A stretch of 64,000 nt of DNA from Candidatus Tisiphia endosymbiont of Sialis lutaria (GTDB lineage Bacteria; Pseudomonadota; Alphaproteobacteria; Rickettsiales; Rickettsiaceae), in the NCBI RefSeq assembly GCF_964026535.1, contig NZ_OZ032153.1, positions 248,001-312,000 of the forward strand. The letters run 5' to 3'. The notes under the pieces are model-generated. The model saw only the letters and a list, made by a program, of their open reading frames with translations. It had not been told where the DNA came from and ran no database searches. Made by a program: the position numbers and the translations under genes. Positions within the stretch are counted from its first letter, which is position 1, and the number at the start of each line of letters is the position of its first letter. Shown one piece after another: positions 27,212 through 36,838 of this stretch.

Positions 27212-30200
27212 ATGAAAAAACTATACTTTATTATAATACTATTATTCTGTAGTTCTGTTCATGCTGCTGAGGTTGATAATCCAGCTCAACTTAAGAGAAT
27301 GAATGTAATACAAGCTGGGGAAATACAGACACTAAACAAGAAAAAACAGGCTCTTGAGCAAGAACTGAATGAGAAAAAGGCAGAGCTAGAAGATTCCAAA
27401 AATAATAATAACGATAAGAATAGTAACGATAATAATAGCTCGAGTAATTCAAATTCTTCATCAAGTACTGGGCAAAGAGCTGCTCCTAGTAATAATCCTA
27501 CCCCAGAACAATATACTGGTAGTAATAAGCGTATTACTCAAGAGGATACAAACCCTCAAAGGGATTCTAAAAAACATGTAAATGAAGATGAAAATCTTGA
27601 TATTACTACAAAAGAGCAAAATACTAAAACTAATCAATCACCAAGTCAGGTAACTGGGAATTCTAGTCAACAAGCAATAATTTTAGATGATAATAAGCAA
27701 CCAGACAGCCAAATTGTTCAAAGGGAAGAAGTGAATTTAGAGCAGCAAGCACCTTCAGAAAATATTGTGAAATTGCATGAGGATATCAAAGCAGCTGAAG
27801 AAAAATTAGCAAAGTTACTAAGCAACATAAATGATTTGGATGATAAATACACGAAGAAAACACTAGAACTTGAGAAACTAGAAAAATTAGAATCCCAATT
27901 ATCTAAGCAACCTGAGATAAAAACTAATTCATTTAGTCAGCAGGCTCAACAAAATAGAGGTGGTTCACAAGATGATTCAAAGGTAAAAAAGGAATTGCTT
28001 GCTAATAATTCACAACAACAGATGGCAGGTTTTGTTCAAAAAGAACCAGAATTAAAGAATGCACAGGCTAAGGTTAAAGCAGCTGAAGCTATAATACCAA
28101 AGGAGGACAAGGTATTAGCAAAGGCTACTGAAAAAACACAACAACAGACAAAAGTTTTGCCTCGACAACAAAATGCTGCAGATCAAGCTGCAAAAGATGA
28201 GGTAGATAACGCTGCACAAGTTAAGAGAGCAGCTTTGACTACACAAGCAGCAGATTTGGCTGACCAACGAGCAGCTTTGGATGCAAGAACAACAAAGTTG
28301 ACTGCAGCGGAGCAAGATGTAAAAGATAAGACAGCAGCTTTGGCTAACCAACGAGTAGCTTTGGATACAAGAGCAACAGAGTTGGCTACAGCGGAGCAAG
28401 ATGTAAGAGATAAGACAACAGATTTGGCTAACCAACGAGTAGCTTTGGATGCAAAAACAACAGAGTTGGCTACAGCGGAGCAAGATGTAAGAGATAAGAC
28501 AACAGATTTGGCTAACCAACGAGTAGCTTTGGATACAAGAGCAACAGAGTTGGCTACAGCGGAGCAAGATGTAAAAGATAAGACAGCAGCTTTGGCTAAC
28601 CAACGAGTAGCTTTGGATACAAGAGCAACAGAGTTGGCTACAGCGGAGCAAGATGTAAGAGATAAGACAACAGCTTTGGCTAACCAACGAGTAGCTTTGG
28701 ATGCAAGAACAACAAAGTTGACTGCAGCGGAGCAAGATGTAAGAGATAAGACAACAGATTTGGCTAACCAACGAGTAGCTTTGGATACAAGAGCAACAGA
28801 GTTGGCTACAGCGGAGCAAGATGTAAGAGATAAGACAACAGCTTTGGCTAACCAACGAGTAGCTTTGGATGCAAGAACAACAGAGTTGGCTACAGCGGAG
28901 CAAGATGTAAGAGATAAGACAACAGCTTTGGCTAACCAACGAGTAGCTTTGGATGCAAGAACAACAGAGTTGGCTACAGCGGAGCAAGATGTAAGAGATA
29001 AGACAACAGCTTTGGCTAACCAACGAGTAGCTTTGGATGCAAGAACAACAAAGTTGACTGCAGCGGAGCAAGATGTAAAAGATAAGACAGCAGCTTTGGC
29101 TAACCAACGAGTAGCTTTGGATACAAGAACAACAGAGTTGGCTACAGCGGAGCAAGATGTAAGAGATAAGACAACAGCTTTGGCTAACCAACGAGTAGCT
29201 TTGGATGCAAGAACAACAAAGTTGGCTACAGCGGAGCAAGATGTAAGAGATAAGACAACAGCTTTGACTACACAAGCAGCAGATTTGGCTGACCAACGAG
29301 CAGCTTTGGATGCAAGAACAACAAAGTTGACTGCAGCGGAGCAAGATGTAAAAGATAAGACAGCAGCTTTGGCTAACCAACGAGTAGCTTTGGATACAAG
29401 AGCAACAGAGTTGGCTACAGCGGAGCAAGATGTAAGAGATAAGACAACAGATTTGGCTAACCAACGAGTAGCTTTGGATGCAAAAACAACAGAGTTGGCT
29501 ACAGCGGAGCAAGATGTAAGAGATAAGACAACAGCTTTGGCTAACCAACGAGTAGCTTTGGATACAAGAGCAACAGAGTTGGCTACAGCGGAGCAAGATG
29601 TAAAAGATAAGACAGCAGCTTTGGCTAACCAACGAGTAGCTTTGGATACAAGAGCAACAGAGTTGGCTACAGCGGAGCAAGATGTAAGAGATAAGACAAC
29701 AGCTTTGGCTAACCAACGAGTAGCTTTGGATGCAAGAACAACAAAGTTGACTGCAGCGGAGCAAGATGTAAGAGATAAGACAACAGATTTGGCTAACCAA
29801 CGAGTAGCTTTGGATACAAGAGCAACAGAGTTGGCTACAGCGGAGCAAGATGTAAGAGATAAGACAACAGCTTTGGCTAACCAACGAGTAGCTTTGGATG
29901 CAAGAACAACAGAGTTGGCTACAGCGGAGCAAGATGTAAGAGATAAGACAACAGCTTTGGCTAACCAACGAGTAGCTTTGGATGCAAGAACAACAAAGTT
30001 GACTGCAGCGGAGCAAGATGTAAAAGATAAGACAGCAGCTTTGGCTAACCAACGAGTAGCTTTGGATACAAGAACAACAGAGTTGGCTACAGCGGAGCAA
30101 GATGTAAGAGATAAGACAACAGCTTTGGCTAACCAACGAGTAGCTTTGGATGCAAGAACAACAAAGTTGGCTACAGCGGAGCAAGATGTAAGAGATAAGA

Positions 30201-33200
30201 CAACAGCTTTGACTACACAAGCAGCAGATTTGGCTGACCAACGAGCAGCTTTGGCTGCAAAAGACGCTGCTTTACAGGCGGCTAATGATAAAGCTGAACA
30301 ACAGAAAGCAGAGTTGGCTGAGGCGGCTAAGAAAGAACAACAACGGAAAGAAGATTTGGCTGCAGTGGAGCAAGAGAAAGCTGAAGCGGTTAAAAAGATG
30401 GAAGGTGTTGCAGCAGCTTTGGCTAAAGCGGAGCAAGATAAAGATGCAGCGGTTAAGGCTGCAGCAGATGCACAGGATGCGATGGCAGAGAAAGATAAGA
30501 AATTAGACGCTGCTAAACAATTTGCCAAAACTGAACAAGATAAGTTGGTTGCAGAGTTTAAAGCTGCACAAGCTGAGCAAGATAAGTTGGCTGCAGAGCT
30601 TAAAAATGCACAGGCTGCGATGGCAAAGAATCAACTAGCATTAGAAGATGCTAAGAAGGATAATAAAGCCTTAGAAGATAAGATAACAGATTTGAATAAA
30701 GAGAAAGATGCTGCACAGGATGCGATGGCAGAGAAAGATAAGAAATTAGACGCTGCTAAACAATTTGCCAAAACTGAACAAGATAAGTTGGTTGCAGAGT
30801 TTAAAGCTGCACAAGCTGAGCAAGATAAGTTGGCTGCAGAGCTTAAAAATGCACAGGCTGCGATGGCAAAGAATCAACTAGCATTAGAAGATGCTAAGAA
30901 GGATAATAAAGCCTTAGAAGATAAGATAACAGATTTGAATAAAGAGAAAGATGCTGCACAGGATGCGATGGCAGAGAAAGATAAGGAATTAGAAGCTACT
31001 AAACAACTTGCACAAACTGAGCAAGATAATTTGCAAAAAGTTCAGGATGAAACCCATGCTAAGCTGGTTGCAGCGGAGCAAGAGAAAGCTGAAGCGGTTA
31101 AAAAAGAACAGCAACAAGCAGCAGAGTTGGCTAACCAACGAGCAGCTTTGACTACACAAGCAACAGAGTTGGCTGACCAACGAGCAGCTTTGGCTAAACA
31201 AGCAGCAGATTTGGCTGACCAACGAGCAGACTTGGCTGCAAAAGACGCTGCTTTACAGGCGGCTAATGATAAAGCTGAACAACAGAAAGCAGAGTTGGCT
31301 GAGGCGGCTAAGAAAGAACAACAACGGAAAGAAGATTTGGCTGCAGTGGAGCAAGAGAAAGCTGAAGCGGTTAAAAAGATGGAAGGTGTTGCAGCAGCTT
31401 TGGCTAAAGCGGAGCAAGATAAAGATGAAGCGGTTAAAAAGATGGAAGGTGTTGCAGCAGATTTGGCTGCAGCGGTTCAAGAAAAGGAGCAGGCGGAGAA
31501 GAACTTAGCAGCGGCTAATGAGACAGTACGGCAACAGAAAGAAGACTTGGATCAACAAGCAGCAGATTATAAGAAATATGACGAAAATGCAGAGGCTTTT
31601 ATAAAAGAAGAGGAAGAGATAGATAAGCAAATGGGAAATATTGCTAATCAGTATGCTGAAGATGTAAAAATCTTAAAAGCAGAAGAGGAAGCAATGGAAA
31701 GAGAGGTGCAAGGTATTCTTAGTAAGCGTGAACATGATATGCAAAAATTCAAAGAAGAAGAGACGAAGAGAGCTGAGCAGATGAAAAAGCTTGATGATCA
31801 GTGTGCAGTGGCAACTGGACAAGCCCAAGAAGCGTTAAAGAATCAAATAACTAAACAGAAAGAAGAAAATGACAGTCAGCGTAAAAAAGATTTAGAGAAC
31901 TTCGAAAAAAATGAGGAAAAAAGAGAACAAGCGATACAAGTACTTAAGGAGAAGCAAATGGCTGGTTTGCGAGCCTTTGAAAGAGGTGACAAAAAAAGAG
32001 AGCAAGCGATACAAGGTCTTCAGAGGAAGTACGATAATGCTCAGAAATTCTTTGCGATAAAAGAGGAAGAAAGAGCTACAGAGCTAAAAACACTTCGGGA
32101 TAAAGATGAAAATGCTAAGCGAAGCTTTGAAAGAATTGAGAAAACAAGAAAAGAAGGGATAACCAATGCTGATGAGGAATATGAGAGGGCTAAGCAAGCC
32201 TTTGCAAGAGGTGAGAAAAAGAGAGAGAAAGAGATGACAGCACTTCTGGATAAGCATGCGAGTGCTCGGACAATCTTCAAAACAAAAGATGGAGAAAGAA
32301 TGGAAGAGATACAAAATTGTATAGAGGAAAAGGCGAACCTTCATGGAGTATACGATAAATATGAGAAGGACACGATTAAAGAGGTACAGGAATATAGGGT
32401 TCAGCGTGATGCTGCTTGTCAAACCTTTACAAAAGAAGCGGAAAAACTAACTGAGAATATACAGAAACTTGAGGCGAAGTACAGGAGTAGTCATAACAAA
32501 GAAACATTAGATACACAAATACAAGAAGCTAAGAAAAAATTTATACTTGCTCGGAAAATTTTTGAAAAAGAGGATGATGAAAAAAATAAGCAGATACAAG
32601 ATATACTGAATGCACGTACATATGCTGGTAAGTTACTCACAAAAAATGTGGGAAAAATAGATGAAAAGTTACAAGATTTTAACGAGAAGCAGGAGAATGC
32701 TCAGAGATTTTTTGCGACAAAAGAGGGAGAAAGAGCCAAAGAGCTAAAAACACTTCAGGATAAGCATGCCGTTGAGCAAAGAAGTTTAGTAACGGCTGAG
32801 AAAAAAAGAGCGGCTACACTAACAAAGCTTGATGATGGCTATGATAAGGCTGAGCAAGCCTTCCTCAGAAGTAAGAAAAAAAGGGCTAAAGAAATAAAAA
32901 ATCTTGAGAAAGAGCATGAGAAGGTTCGGGGAGTTTCTATAAGAAATAATAAGAAAAGAGCTGACGAGCTAAAAAATCTTCAGGATGAGCATGCACGGCT
33001 TCGTCAAGAATTTGAAAAAAAAGAGGACGAAATAAAGAAAGAGATGCAAGCACTTAAATATATGACTGGGGATGCTCTTGCTTTGCAAGCTTTTGGAAAA
33101 ACAAAAGTGCCACTAAATAAGAGTACAAAACCCATTATGGGGAAGAGTGTGAATGTTCCGGGAGTCCAAAGACAGCCTGTTAATCAACAAAACTCATCAG

Positions 33201-33595
33201 GAGTAAAAACAGCAAAGCAAGATTTAACTAAAACGCAAAATGAAATGAAAAAGATACAGGGAAGCAGTACACCATTGAATAGTAATAATAACAGTAGTGT
33301 AACTTCTAGAAGCAATCGTTCAATTAGTATATATAGTGTAGGTAGTGTAGGTGATTTGACATCATCGCCAACTAATCAAGTTGTTGAAACTAACATATCA
33401 GGAGAACAACAGAACAAGACTCAACTTGTAACTACAACTCCTGTTCAGATAATTAGTCGAGAAACAGTAGTAGGAGCTACCCCTAAAGTTATTAAGGAAG
33501 AAGAGGGCTTAATCACCAAAACCAAGTCCACTATTCCAGTAAAAAAATCGGTTGTACCGACAAAAACAATAACACCATATAAGAAAGCATCGTAA
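27212..33595 (+). CDS. giant secreted coiled-coil repeat protein (2127 aa) between RND adaptor and pump
   Basis: A signal peptide (MKKLYFIIILLFCSSVHAA) is followed by a polar N- and Q-rich low-complexity region (about 55-330). At about 342-1012 there are 23 near-perfect repeats of 28 residues (NQRVALDARTTELATAEQDV + RDKTTALA), a length of exactly four heptads. Next come Ala/Lys/Glu coiled-coil blocks including a duplicated 81-residue unit and a duplicated DAALQAANDKAEQQKAELAE block, then a divergent repeat of about 25-30 residues rich in EKKRE (about 1460-1950), and a Ser/Thr/Asn-rich tail ending YKKAS. No autotransporter barrel, LPXTG or transmembrane anchor is seen. The RND pump starts 10 bases after its stop. 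Function unknown; a surface or periplasm-spanning fibre is an inference. Confidence 0.88.
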   Translation: MKKLYFIIILLFCSSVHAAEVDNPAQLKRMNVIQAGEIQTLNKKKQALEQELNEKKAELEDSKNNNNDKNSNDNNSSSNSNSSSSTGQRAAPSNNPTPEQYTGSNKRITQEDTNPQRDSKKHVNEDENLDITTKEQNTKTNQSPSQVTGNSSQQAIILDDNKQPDSQIVQREEVNLEQQAPSENIVKLHEDIKAAEEKLAKLLSNINDLDDKYTKKTLELEKLEKLESQLSKQPEIKTNSFSQQAQQNRGGSQDDSKVKKELLANNSQQQMAGFVQKEPELKNAQAKVKAAEAIIPKEDKVLAKATEKTQQQTKVLPRQQNAADQAAKDEVDNAAQVKRAALTTQAADLADQRAALDARTTKLTAAEQDVKDKTAALANQRVALDTRATELATAEQDVRDKTTDLANQRVALDAKTTELATAEQDVRDKTTDLANQRVALDTRATELATAEQDVKDKTAALANQRVALDTRATELATAEQDVRDKTTALANQRVALDARTTKLTAAEQDVRDKTTDLANQRVALDTRATELATAEQDVRDKTTALANQRVALDARTTELATAEQDVRDKTTALANQRVALDARTTELATAEQDVRDKTTALANQRVALDARTTKLTAAEQDVKDKTAALANQRVALDTRTTELATAEQDVRDKTTALANQRVALDARTTKLATAEQDVRDKTTALTTQAADLADQRAALDARTTKLTAAEQDVKDKTAALANQRVALDTRATELATAEQDVRDKTTDLANQRVALDAKTTELATAEQDVRDKTTALANQRVALDTRATELATAEQDVKDKTAALANQRVALDTRATELATAEQDVRDKTTALANQRVALDARTTKLTAAEQDVRDKTTDLANQRVALDTRATELATAEQDVRDKTTALANQRVALDARTTELATAEQDVRDKTTALANQRVALDARTTKLTAAEQDVKDKTAALANQRVALDTRTTELATAEQDVRDKTTALANQRVALDARTTKLATAEQDVRDKTTALTTQAADLADQRAALAAKDAALQAANDKAEQQKAELAEAAKKEQQRKEDLAAVEQEKAEAVKKMEGVAAALAKAEQDKDAAVKAAADAQDAMAEKDKKLDAAKQFAKTEQDKLVAEFKAAQAEQDKLAAELKNAQAAMAKNQLALEDAKKDNKALEDKITDLNKEKDAAQDAMAEKDKKLDAAKQFAKTEQDKLVAEFKAAQAEQDKLAAELKNAQAAMAKNQLALEDAKKDNKALEDKITDLNKEKDAAQDAMAEKDKELEATKQLAQTEQDNLQKVQDETHAKLVAAEQEKAEAVKKEQQQAAELANQRAALTTQATELADQRAALAKQAADLADQRADLAAKDAALQAANDKAEQQKAELAEAAKKEQQRKEDLAAVEQEKAEAVKKMEGVAAALAKAEQDKDEAVKKMEGVAADLAAAVQEKEQAEKNLAAANETVRQQKEDLDQQAADYKKYDENAEAFIKEEEEIDKQMGNIANQYAEDVKILKAEEEAMEREVQGILSKREHDMQKFKEEETKRAEQMKKLDDQCAVATGQAQEALKNQITKQKEENDSQRKKDLENFEKNEEKREQAIQVLKEKQMAGLRAFERGDKKREQAIQGLQRKYDNAQKFFAIKEEERATELKTLRDKDENAKRSFERIEKTRKEGITNADEEYERAKQAFARGEKKREKEMTALLDKHASARTIFKTKDGERMEEIQNCIEEKANLHGVYDKYEKDTIKEVQEYRVQRDAACQTFTKEAEKLTENIQKLEAKYRSSHNKETLDTQIQEAKKKFILARKIFEKEDDEKNKQIQDILNARTYAGKLLTKNVGKIDEKLQDFNEKQENAQRFFATKEGERAKELKTLQDKHAVEQRSLVTAEKKRAATLTKLDDGYDKAEQAFLRSKKKRAKEIKNLEKEHEKVRGVSIRNNKKRADELKNLQDEHARLRQEFEKKEDEIKKEMQALKYMTGDALALQAFGKTKVPLNKSTKPIMGKSVNVPGVQRQPVNQQNSSGVKTAKQDLTKTQNEMKKIQGSSTPLNSNNNSSVTSRSNRSISIYSVGSVGDLTSSPTNQVVETNISGEQQNKTQLVTTTPVQIISRETVVGATPKVIKEEEGLITKTKSTIPVKKSVVPTKTITPYKKAS
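28237..30250 (+). repeat. 23 tandem 84-bp repeats in two duplicated blocks
   Basis: The unit is 84 bases. A 21-base insertion (encoding TTQAADL-like residues) starts the array at 28232 and recurs at 29261 and 30206. The interval 28232-29261 holds 12 units and 29261-30206 holds 11. The order of unit variants (DARTTKLTA, DTRATELAT, DAKTTELAT and so on) is the same in both, so block 2 is a copy of block 1 minus one unit. Such arrays expand and contract readily and may be miscounted by assembly. Confidence 0.93.
30477..30962 (+). repeat. 243-bp direct duplication in the coiled-coil gene
   Basis: gatgcgatggcagagaaaga starts at 30477 and again at 30720. Each 243-bp copy encodes the same 81 residues (DAMAEKDKKLDAAKQFAKTE to DLNKEKDAAQ). 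A longer block around DAALQAANDKAEQQK is also repeated (about 30256-30450 and 31247-31430). The first bases of a third copy begin at 30963. Confidence 0.9.
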
Positions 33596-33605
33596 AAACA
33601 GGTTT

Positions 33606-36600
33606 ATGATAAAAAAATTGTTGGAACATAGCAGTATTTTTATGGTGATCAATATTGTGGTGGTGCTGCTTGGGATATACGCATATTTGCAGCTGAAAAT
33701 TCAACTTTTGCCCAATATCCCTGCTTCAAATATTTATATTTCGATCATCAACCCGAACGTCAGACCGGATTTGATAGAGAAATACATTACTAAACCTTTT
33801 GAAGAGGTTTTTTCACATGTTGATGGTCTTGAGTCGATTCTTGCTGTTAGTCAGCTAGGAGAAAGTAAAATAACGTTAAGTATTGCCAAAAAAGTTCCGA
33901 TAGAACAAGCAATTAACCAAGTTAGAGATTTGATACTAAAAAATAAGGCTCTCTTGCCAGAGGGAGCTAAAGACCCGATAATCTCGACTGAAAGCTTTTC
34001 TGCTTTACCAATGATGTATATTGCTGTGGGGTCTAATAATAATTTGTTAGTTACCGCTGAGGATATTGAAACAATCAAGAAAAAGCTTAAATATGTTGAT
34101 GGTGTAGCCAATTCATCTGGTTTTGGTGTGACAGAAAAAGTGGTTAATATCGATATTGATCCGGAAAAAATTGCAAAATATTATATTCCTTTAGATAGTG
34201 TCCTTGCTTCGTTAACACTACAAAATACTGATTTTTCTGGTGGTAAATTATCAAATCAATATAAAACAGAGTATATATCTTTTGATACGACAATCAATAA
34301 GTTGAGTGATTTTGGCGATATCAATTTGGAAAGTAATAATGTTGCTATAAAATTAAAAAATATTGCTAGCATTACGCTATCAGATAAAGAGGCACTTAGT
34401 TTTGCCTATTTTGGCACGAATAAAATTGTTTTATTAGGTATTTTTGCTAAGTCAGATGCCAATCCAGTTGATGTATCAAAAAATGTAAAACATTTCCTAG
34501 AATATTACGAAAAAGCTAATCCACACTTTACCTTTCAGGTTGTTATTGATGATAGCCAAGATATTTTACAAGCTTTTCAAGAAGTGAAAAAAACTTTGAT
34601 TGAATCGGTATTGTTGGTGTCAGTAATTGTTTTACTGCTAATGGGATCAGTGCGATATTCAATTATTGCAATCTGTGCAATTCCAGTCTCAATGGCTGCT
34701 TGTTTGGTTATGCTATATTTGTGTGGTTTTACACTCAACTCGATAACGATGTTGGCAATGGTCTTGGCTATAGGGTTGGTGGTTGACGACTCTATCGTAG
34801 TGATTGAGAATGCTGAACATTACTATCAGAAAAATAAAAATGCTTTAACTAGTATATTGCAAGCAATTTATGGTCTCTTTTTATCTGTTTTAATATTGAT
34901 GCTTACGCTAGTAGTAATATATATCCCTATTTTGTTTATTAAAGGAGAGGTAGGAAAAATTTTACAGGAATTTTCTCTATCAATCATTGCTTGTTTAGTG
35001 ATGTCCTTTATCGTGGCGTTTACTTTAACACCTATATTGTTCTTAAAACTAGCAAATAATACGCATGAAAGCAAATTTGCTCAAATTGTTAATAAGACGC
35101 TGGATATGATTACGGACAAATATAAAAGTTCTTTATTTTTTATTATACGCTATGCCAGAGTATTTTTATTCTTAGTAACTATAGTTGTAGCAGCTGGTAC
35201 ATATGTTGCATCAAACTCTATGAAAATAGAAATTGAGCCATTTGAAAAAAAAGATATGATTATACTTACCAACATCTTTATGCCTAATACCAATTTAAGT
35301 TACATCCATCGTTATATGGAGAAAATTACTAAAATGGTCAATAGTAGTGATAATATTAAATATACCCTAAATATTGAAGAATCGCCACGTTCAACAATTT
35401 GGATAATATTAAAAGATAAAACTAAAGCGGTGCAAACCTTGCATGAAATTGAAGCTAAACTCGCAAGAATAGCAGTAGGTGGAGATGTTTCAGTGAAGTT
35501 TGCCCAGGGGAAAAATACTGGTTCAGCAAAGGGTAACGTTGAGTTGAGCTTTTATGTCAATAACCATTCATCTATGGAGAATGCTTGGCAGGATGTTCAT
35601 TTTATACAGGCTAATTCACAGAATTTATTTACTAGTGTTATAGCTATTGCGACTTCACTTGTGCAAGATTATAAAATTTGGTGTAATCAAGATAAATTAT
35701 TCAAATATGGCTTAAGTCAGAAAGATATATCAAATACTTTAGATATTCTGTTTAATGCTAGAAAGATAGGAAACTTTAAGCATTATGATAATACTTATGA
35801 TGTTGTTGCTAAATCAGACCCTAAATTTGGTAAAATGCTAAGTAATATACAAAATATGTTTATTACAACACAGAAAAATGGAGAAAACCTTATTCAGCTT
35901 AAGGATATATGCGATATTGATAGAGTGAATACAGTTAATCAAATTATGCGTTATAATGAGCAGTATTCCATTGAAGTAATTGCCACTGCTAAACATGGCG
36001 TTAAATTGCAAGATGCAGTGCATTCTATTGATCAGTTAAATAGTAAATTGCCAAGTGATAGTGATATTAGCTATAGTGAACAAACGAAAATGCTTATTGA
36101 TTCAACATCATCATTTACATTACTAATTTTAGTATCTGTATTTGGACTCTACTTATTAATGTTTGCACGCTTTAACGATTTAATGCTATCATTTATTATT
36201 CTAATTGGAGGAATTCCAGCTGCTTTAAGTATAGCTTTATTGAGTTTATATTTTACTCAAGGGGGGTTAAATATCTATACTCAAATATCACTTATCACAT
36301 TAGCGGGATTAATGACTAAACATAGTGTATTGTTATGTAGTGCAATGCATCAAAAGGGGCAAGGAGGGATAAAATCAATAGTAACAGGAGCCACATCAAG
36401 AATCAGGGCAATTTTAATTACTTCTCTGGCTATGAGTATTGGCTTGCTGTCACTTTTCTTTGATAGTGGGAATTATGCCAATAGTCGCTTCCAAATGGCT
36501 ATGGTTCTAGTAACAGGCATTGCTGTTGGATCGATATTAACACTTTATGTAACCCCTTTACTTTATATTAGTTTTTATCGTATTCGTTACCAACAACAGC

Positions 36601-36620
36601 TGTCGAAAGTTAGAAGGTAG
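33606..36620 (+). CDS. RND-family inner-membrane efflux pump
   Basis: 1004 residues with AcrB/CzcA-type architecture: TM1 at about 10-28, a large periplasmic loop, TM2-6 from about 335, a second periplasmic loop (about 555-840), then TM8-12. The proton-relay acidic pair is in LAIGLVVDDSIVVIENAEHY (about 387-406). NPNVRPDLIEKYITKPFEEV at the N-terminal loop is typical. It works with the adaptor at 25987; no TolC-like gene is in the window. It starts 10 bases after the giant coiled-coil gene, implying coupled expression. The last codons (SKVRR-stop) lie within an arm of palindromic repeat F. Confidence 0.92.
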   Translation: MIKKLLEHSSIFMVINIVVVLLGIYAYLQLKIQLLPNIPASNIYISIINPNVRPDLIEKYITKPFEEVFSHVDGLESILAVSQLGESKITLSIAKKVPIEQAINQVRDLILKNKALLPEGAKDPIISTESFSALPMMYIAVGSNNNLLVTAEDIETIKKKLKYVDGVANSSGFGVTEKVVNIDIDPEKIAKYYIPLDSVLASLTLQNTDFSGGKLSNQYKTEYISFDTTINKLSDFGDINLESNNVAIKLKNIASITLSDKEALSFAYFGTNKIVLLGIFAKSDANPVDVSKNVKHFLEYYEKANPHFTFQVVIDDSQDILQAFQEVKKTLIESVLLVSVIVLLLMGSVRYSIIAICAIPVSMAACLVMLYLCGFTLNSITMLAMVLAIGLVVDDSIVVIENAEHYYQKNKNALTSILQAIYGLFLSVLILMLTLVVIYIPILFIKGEVGKILQEFSLSIIACLVMSFIVAFTLTPILFLKLANNTHESKFAQIVNKTLDMITDKYKSSLFFIIRYARVFLFLVTIVVAAGTYVASNSMKIEIEPFEKKDMIILTNIFMPNTNLSYIHRYMEKITKMVNSSDNIKYTLNIEESPRSTIWIILKDKTKAVQTLHEIEAKLARIAVGGDVSVKFAQGKNTGSAKGNVELSFYVNNHSSMENAWQDVHFIQANSQNLFTSVIAIATSLVQDYKIWCNQDKLFKYGLSQKDISNTLDILFNARKIGNFKHYDNTYDVVAKSDPKFGKMLSNIQNMFITTQKNGENLIQLKDICDIDRVNTVNQIMRYNEQYSIEVIATAKHGVKLQDAVHSIDQLNSKLPSDSDISYSEQTKMLIDSTSSFTLLILVSVFGLYLLMFARFNDLMLSFIILIGGIPAALSIALLSLYFTQGGLNIYTQISLITLAGLMTKHSVLLCSAMHQKGQGGIKSIVTGATSRIRAILITSLAMSIGLLSLFFDSGNYANSRFQMAMVLVTGIAVGSILTLYVTPLLYISFYRIRYQQQLSKVRR

Positions 36621-36632
36621 AGCGGGTTTTAG
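36598..36632. repeat. single arm of palindromic repeat F at the end of the RND gene
   Basis: agctgtcgaaagttagaagg and the following tagagcgggttttag match the F-element arm (ctgttgaaagttagaaggta, aagcgggttttag) seen at 48449-48885, with few mismatches. It covers the last codons and stop of the RND pump gene. Confidence 0.7.
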
Positions 36633-36744
36633 GTAAGCATCTGGTGAGAGTGGTTTATCAATTGGCATAAGTTTGTAGTAATATTATTTGAGAATAAAAT
36701 AATTATAGAAATACAAACAATTTAATGCTATAGTCACATGACTT

Positions 36745-36834
36745 GGAGAGGTGGCCGAGAGGCTGAAGGCGACGGTTTGCTAAACCGTTATACGGGTAAC
36801 CGTATCGAGGGTTCGAATCCCTCTCTCTCCGCCA
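36745..36834 (+). tRNA. tRNA-Ser(GCU)
   Basis: A 90-base class II tRNA. Acceptor ggagagg pairs with the 3' cctctctctcc region, the anticodon loop is TTGCTAA inside an acggttt/aaaccgt stem, there is a long variable arm (tacgggtaaccgta), the T-loop is GGTTCGAATCC, discriminator G, and CCA is encoded at 36832-36834. Anticodon GCT reads AGC/AGU serine codons. Its 3' end is fused to a serine-recombinase remnant, marking it as an integration site. Confidence 0.96.
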
Positions 36835-36838
36835 TTCG

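Noticed and set aside
28232-30250. Repeat array as a possible CRISPR
   Set aside because: Units are contiguous 84-bp coding repeats without unique spacers, and they keep an open heptad-periodic frame.
28115-30528. Long minus-strand ORFs (about 708 and 781 codons) opposite the coiled-coil repeats
   Set aside because: They exist only because each 84-bp unit lacks stops in those frames; no ribosome-binding site, no conserved domain, extreme composition bias.
36703-36838. Minus-strand coding across the tRNA-Ser (RERDSNPR peptide)
   Set aside because: It is the complement of the tRNA gene read in the recombinase frame, a well-known artefact; only the part beyond 36839 is recombinase-derived.
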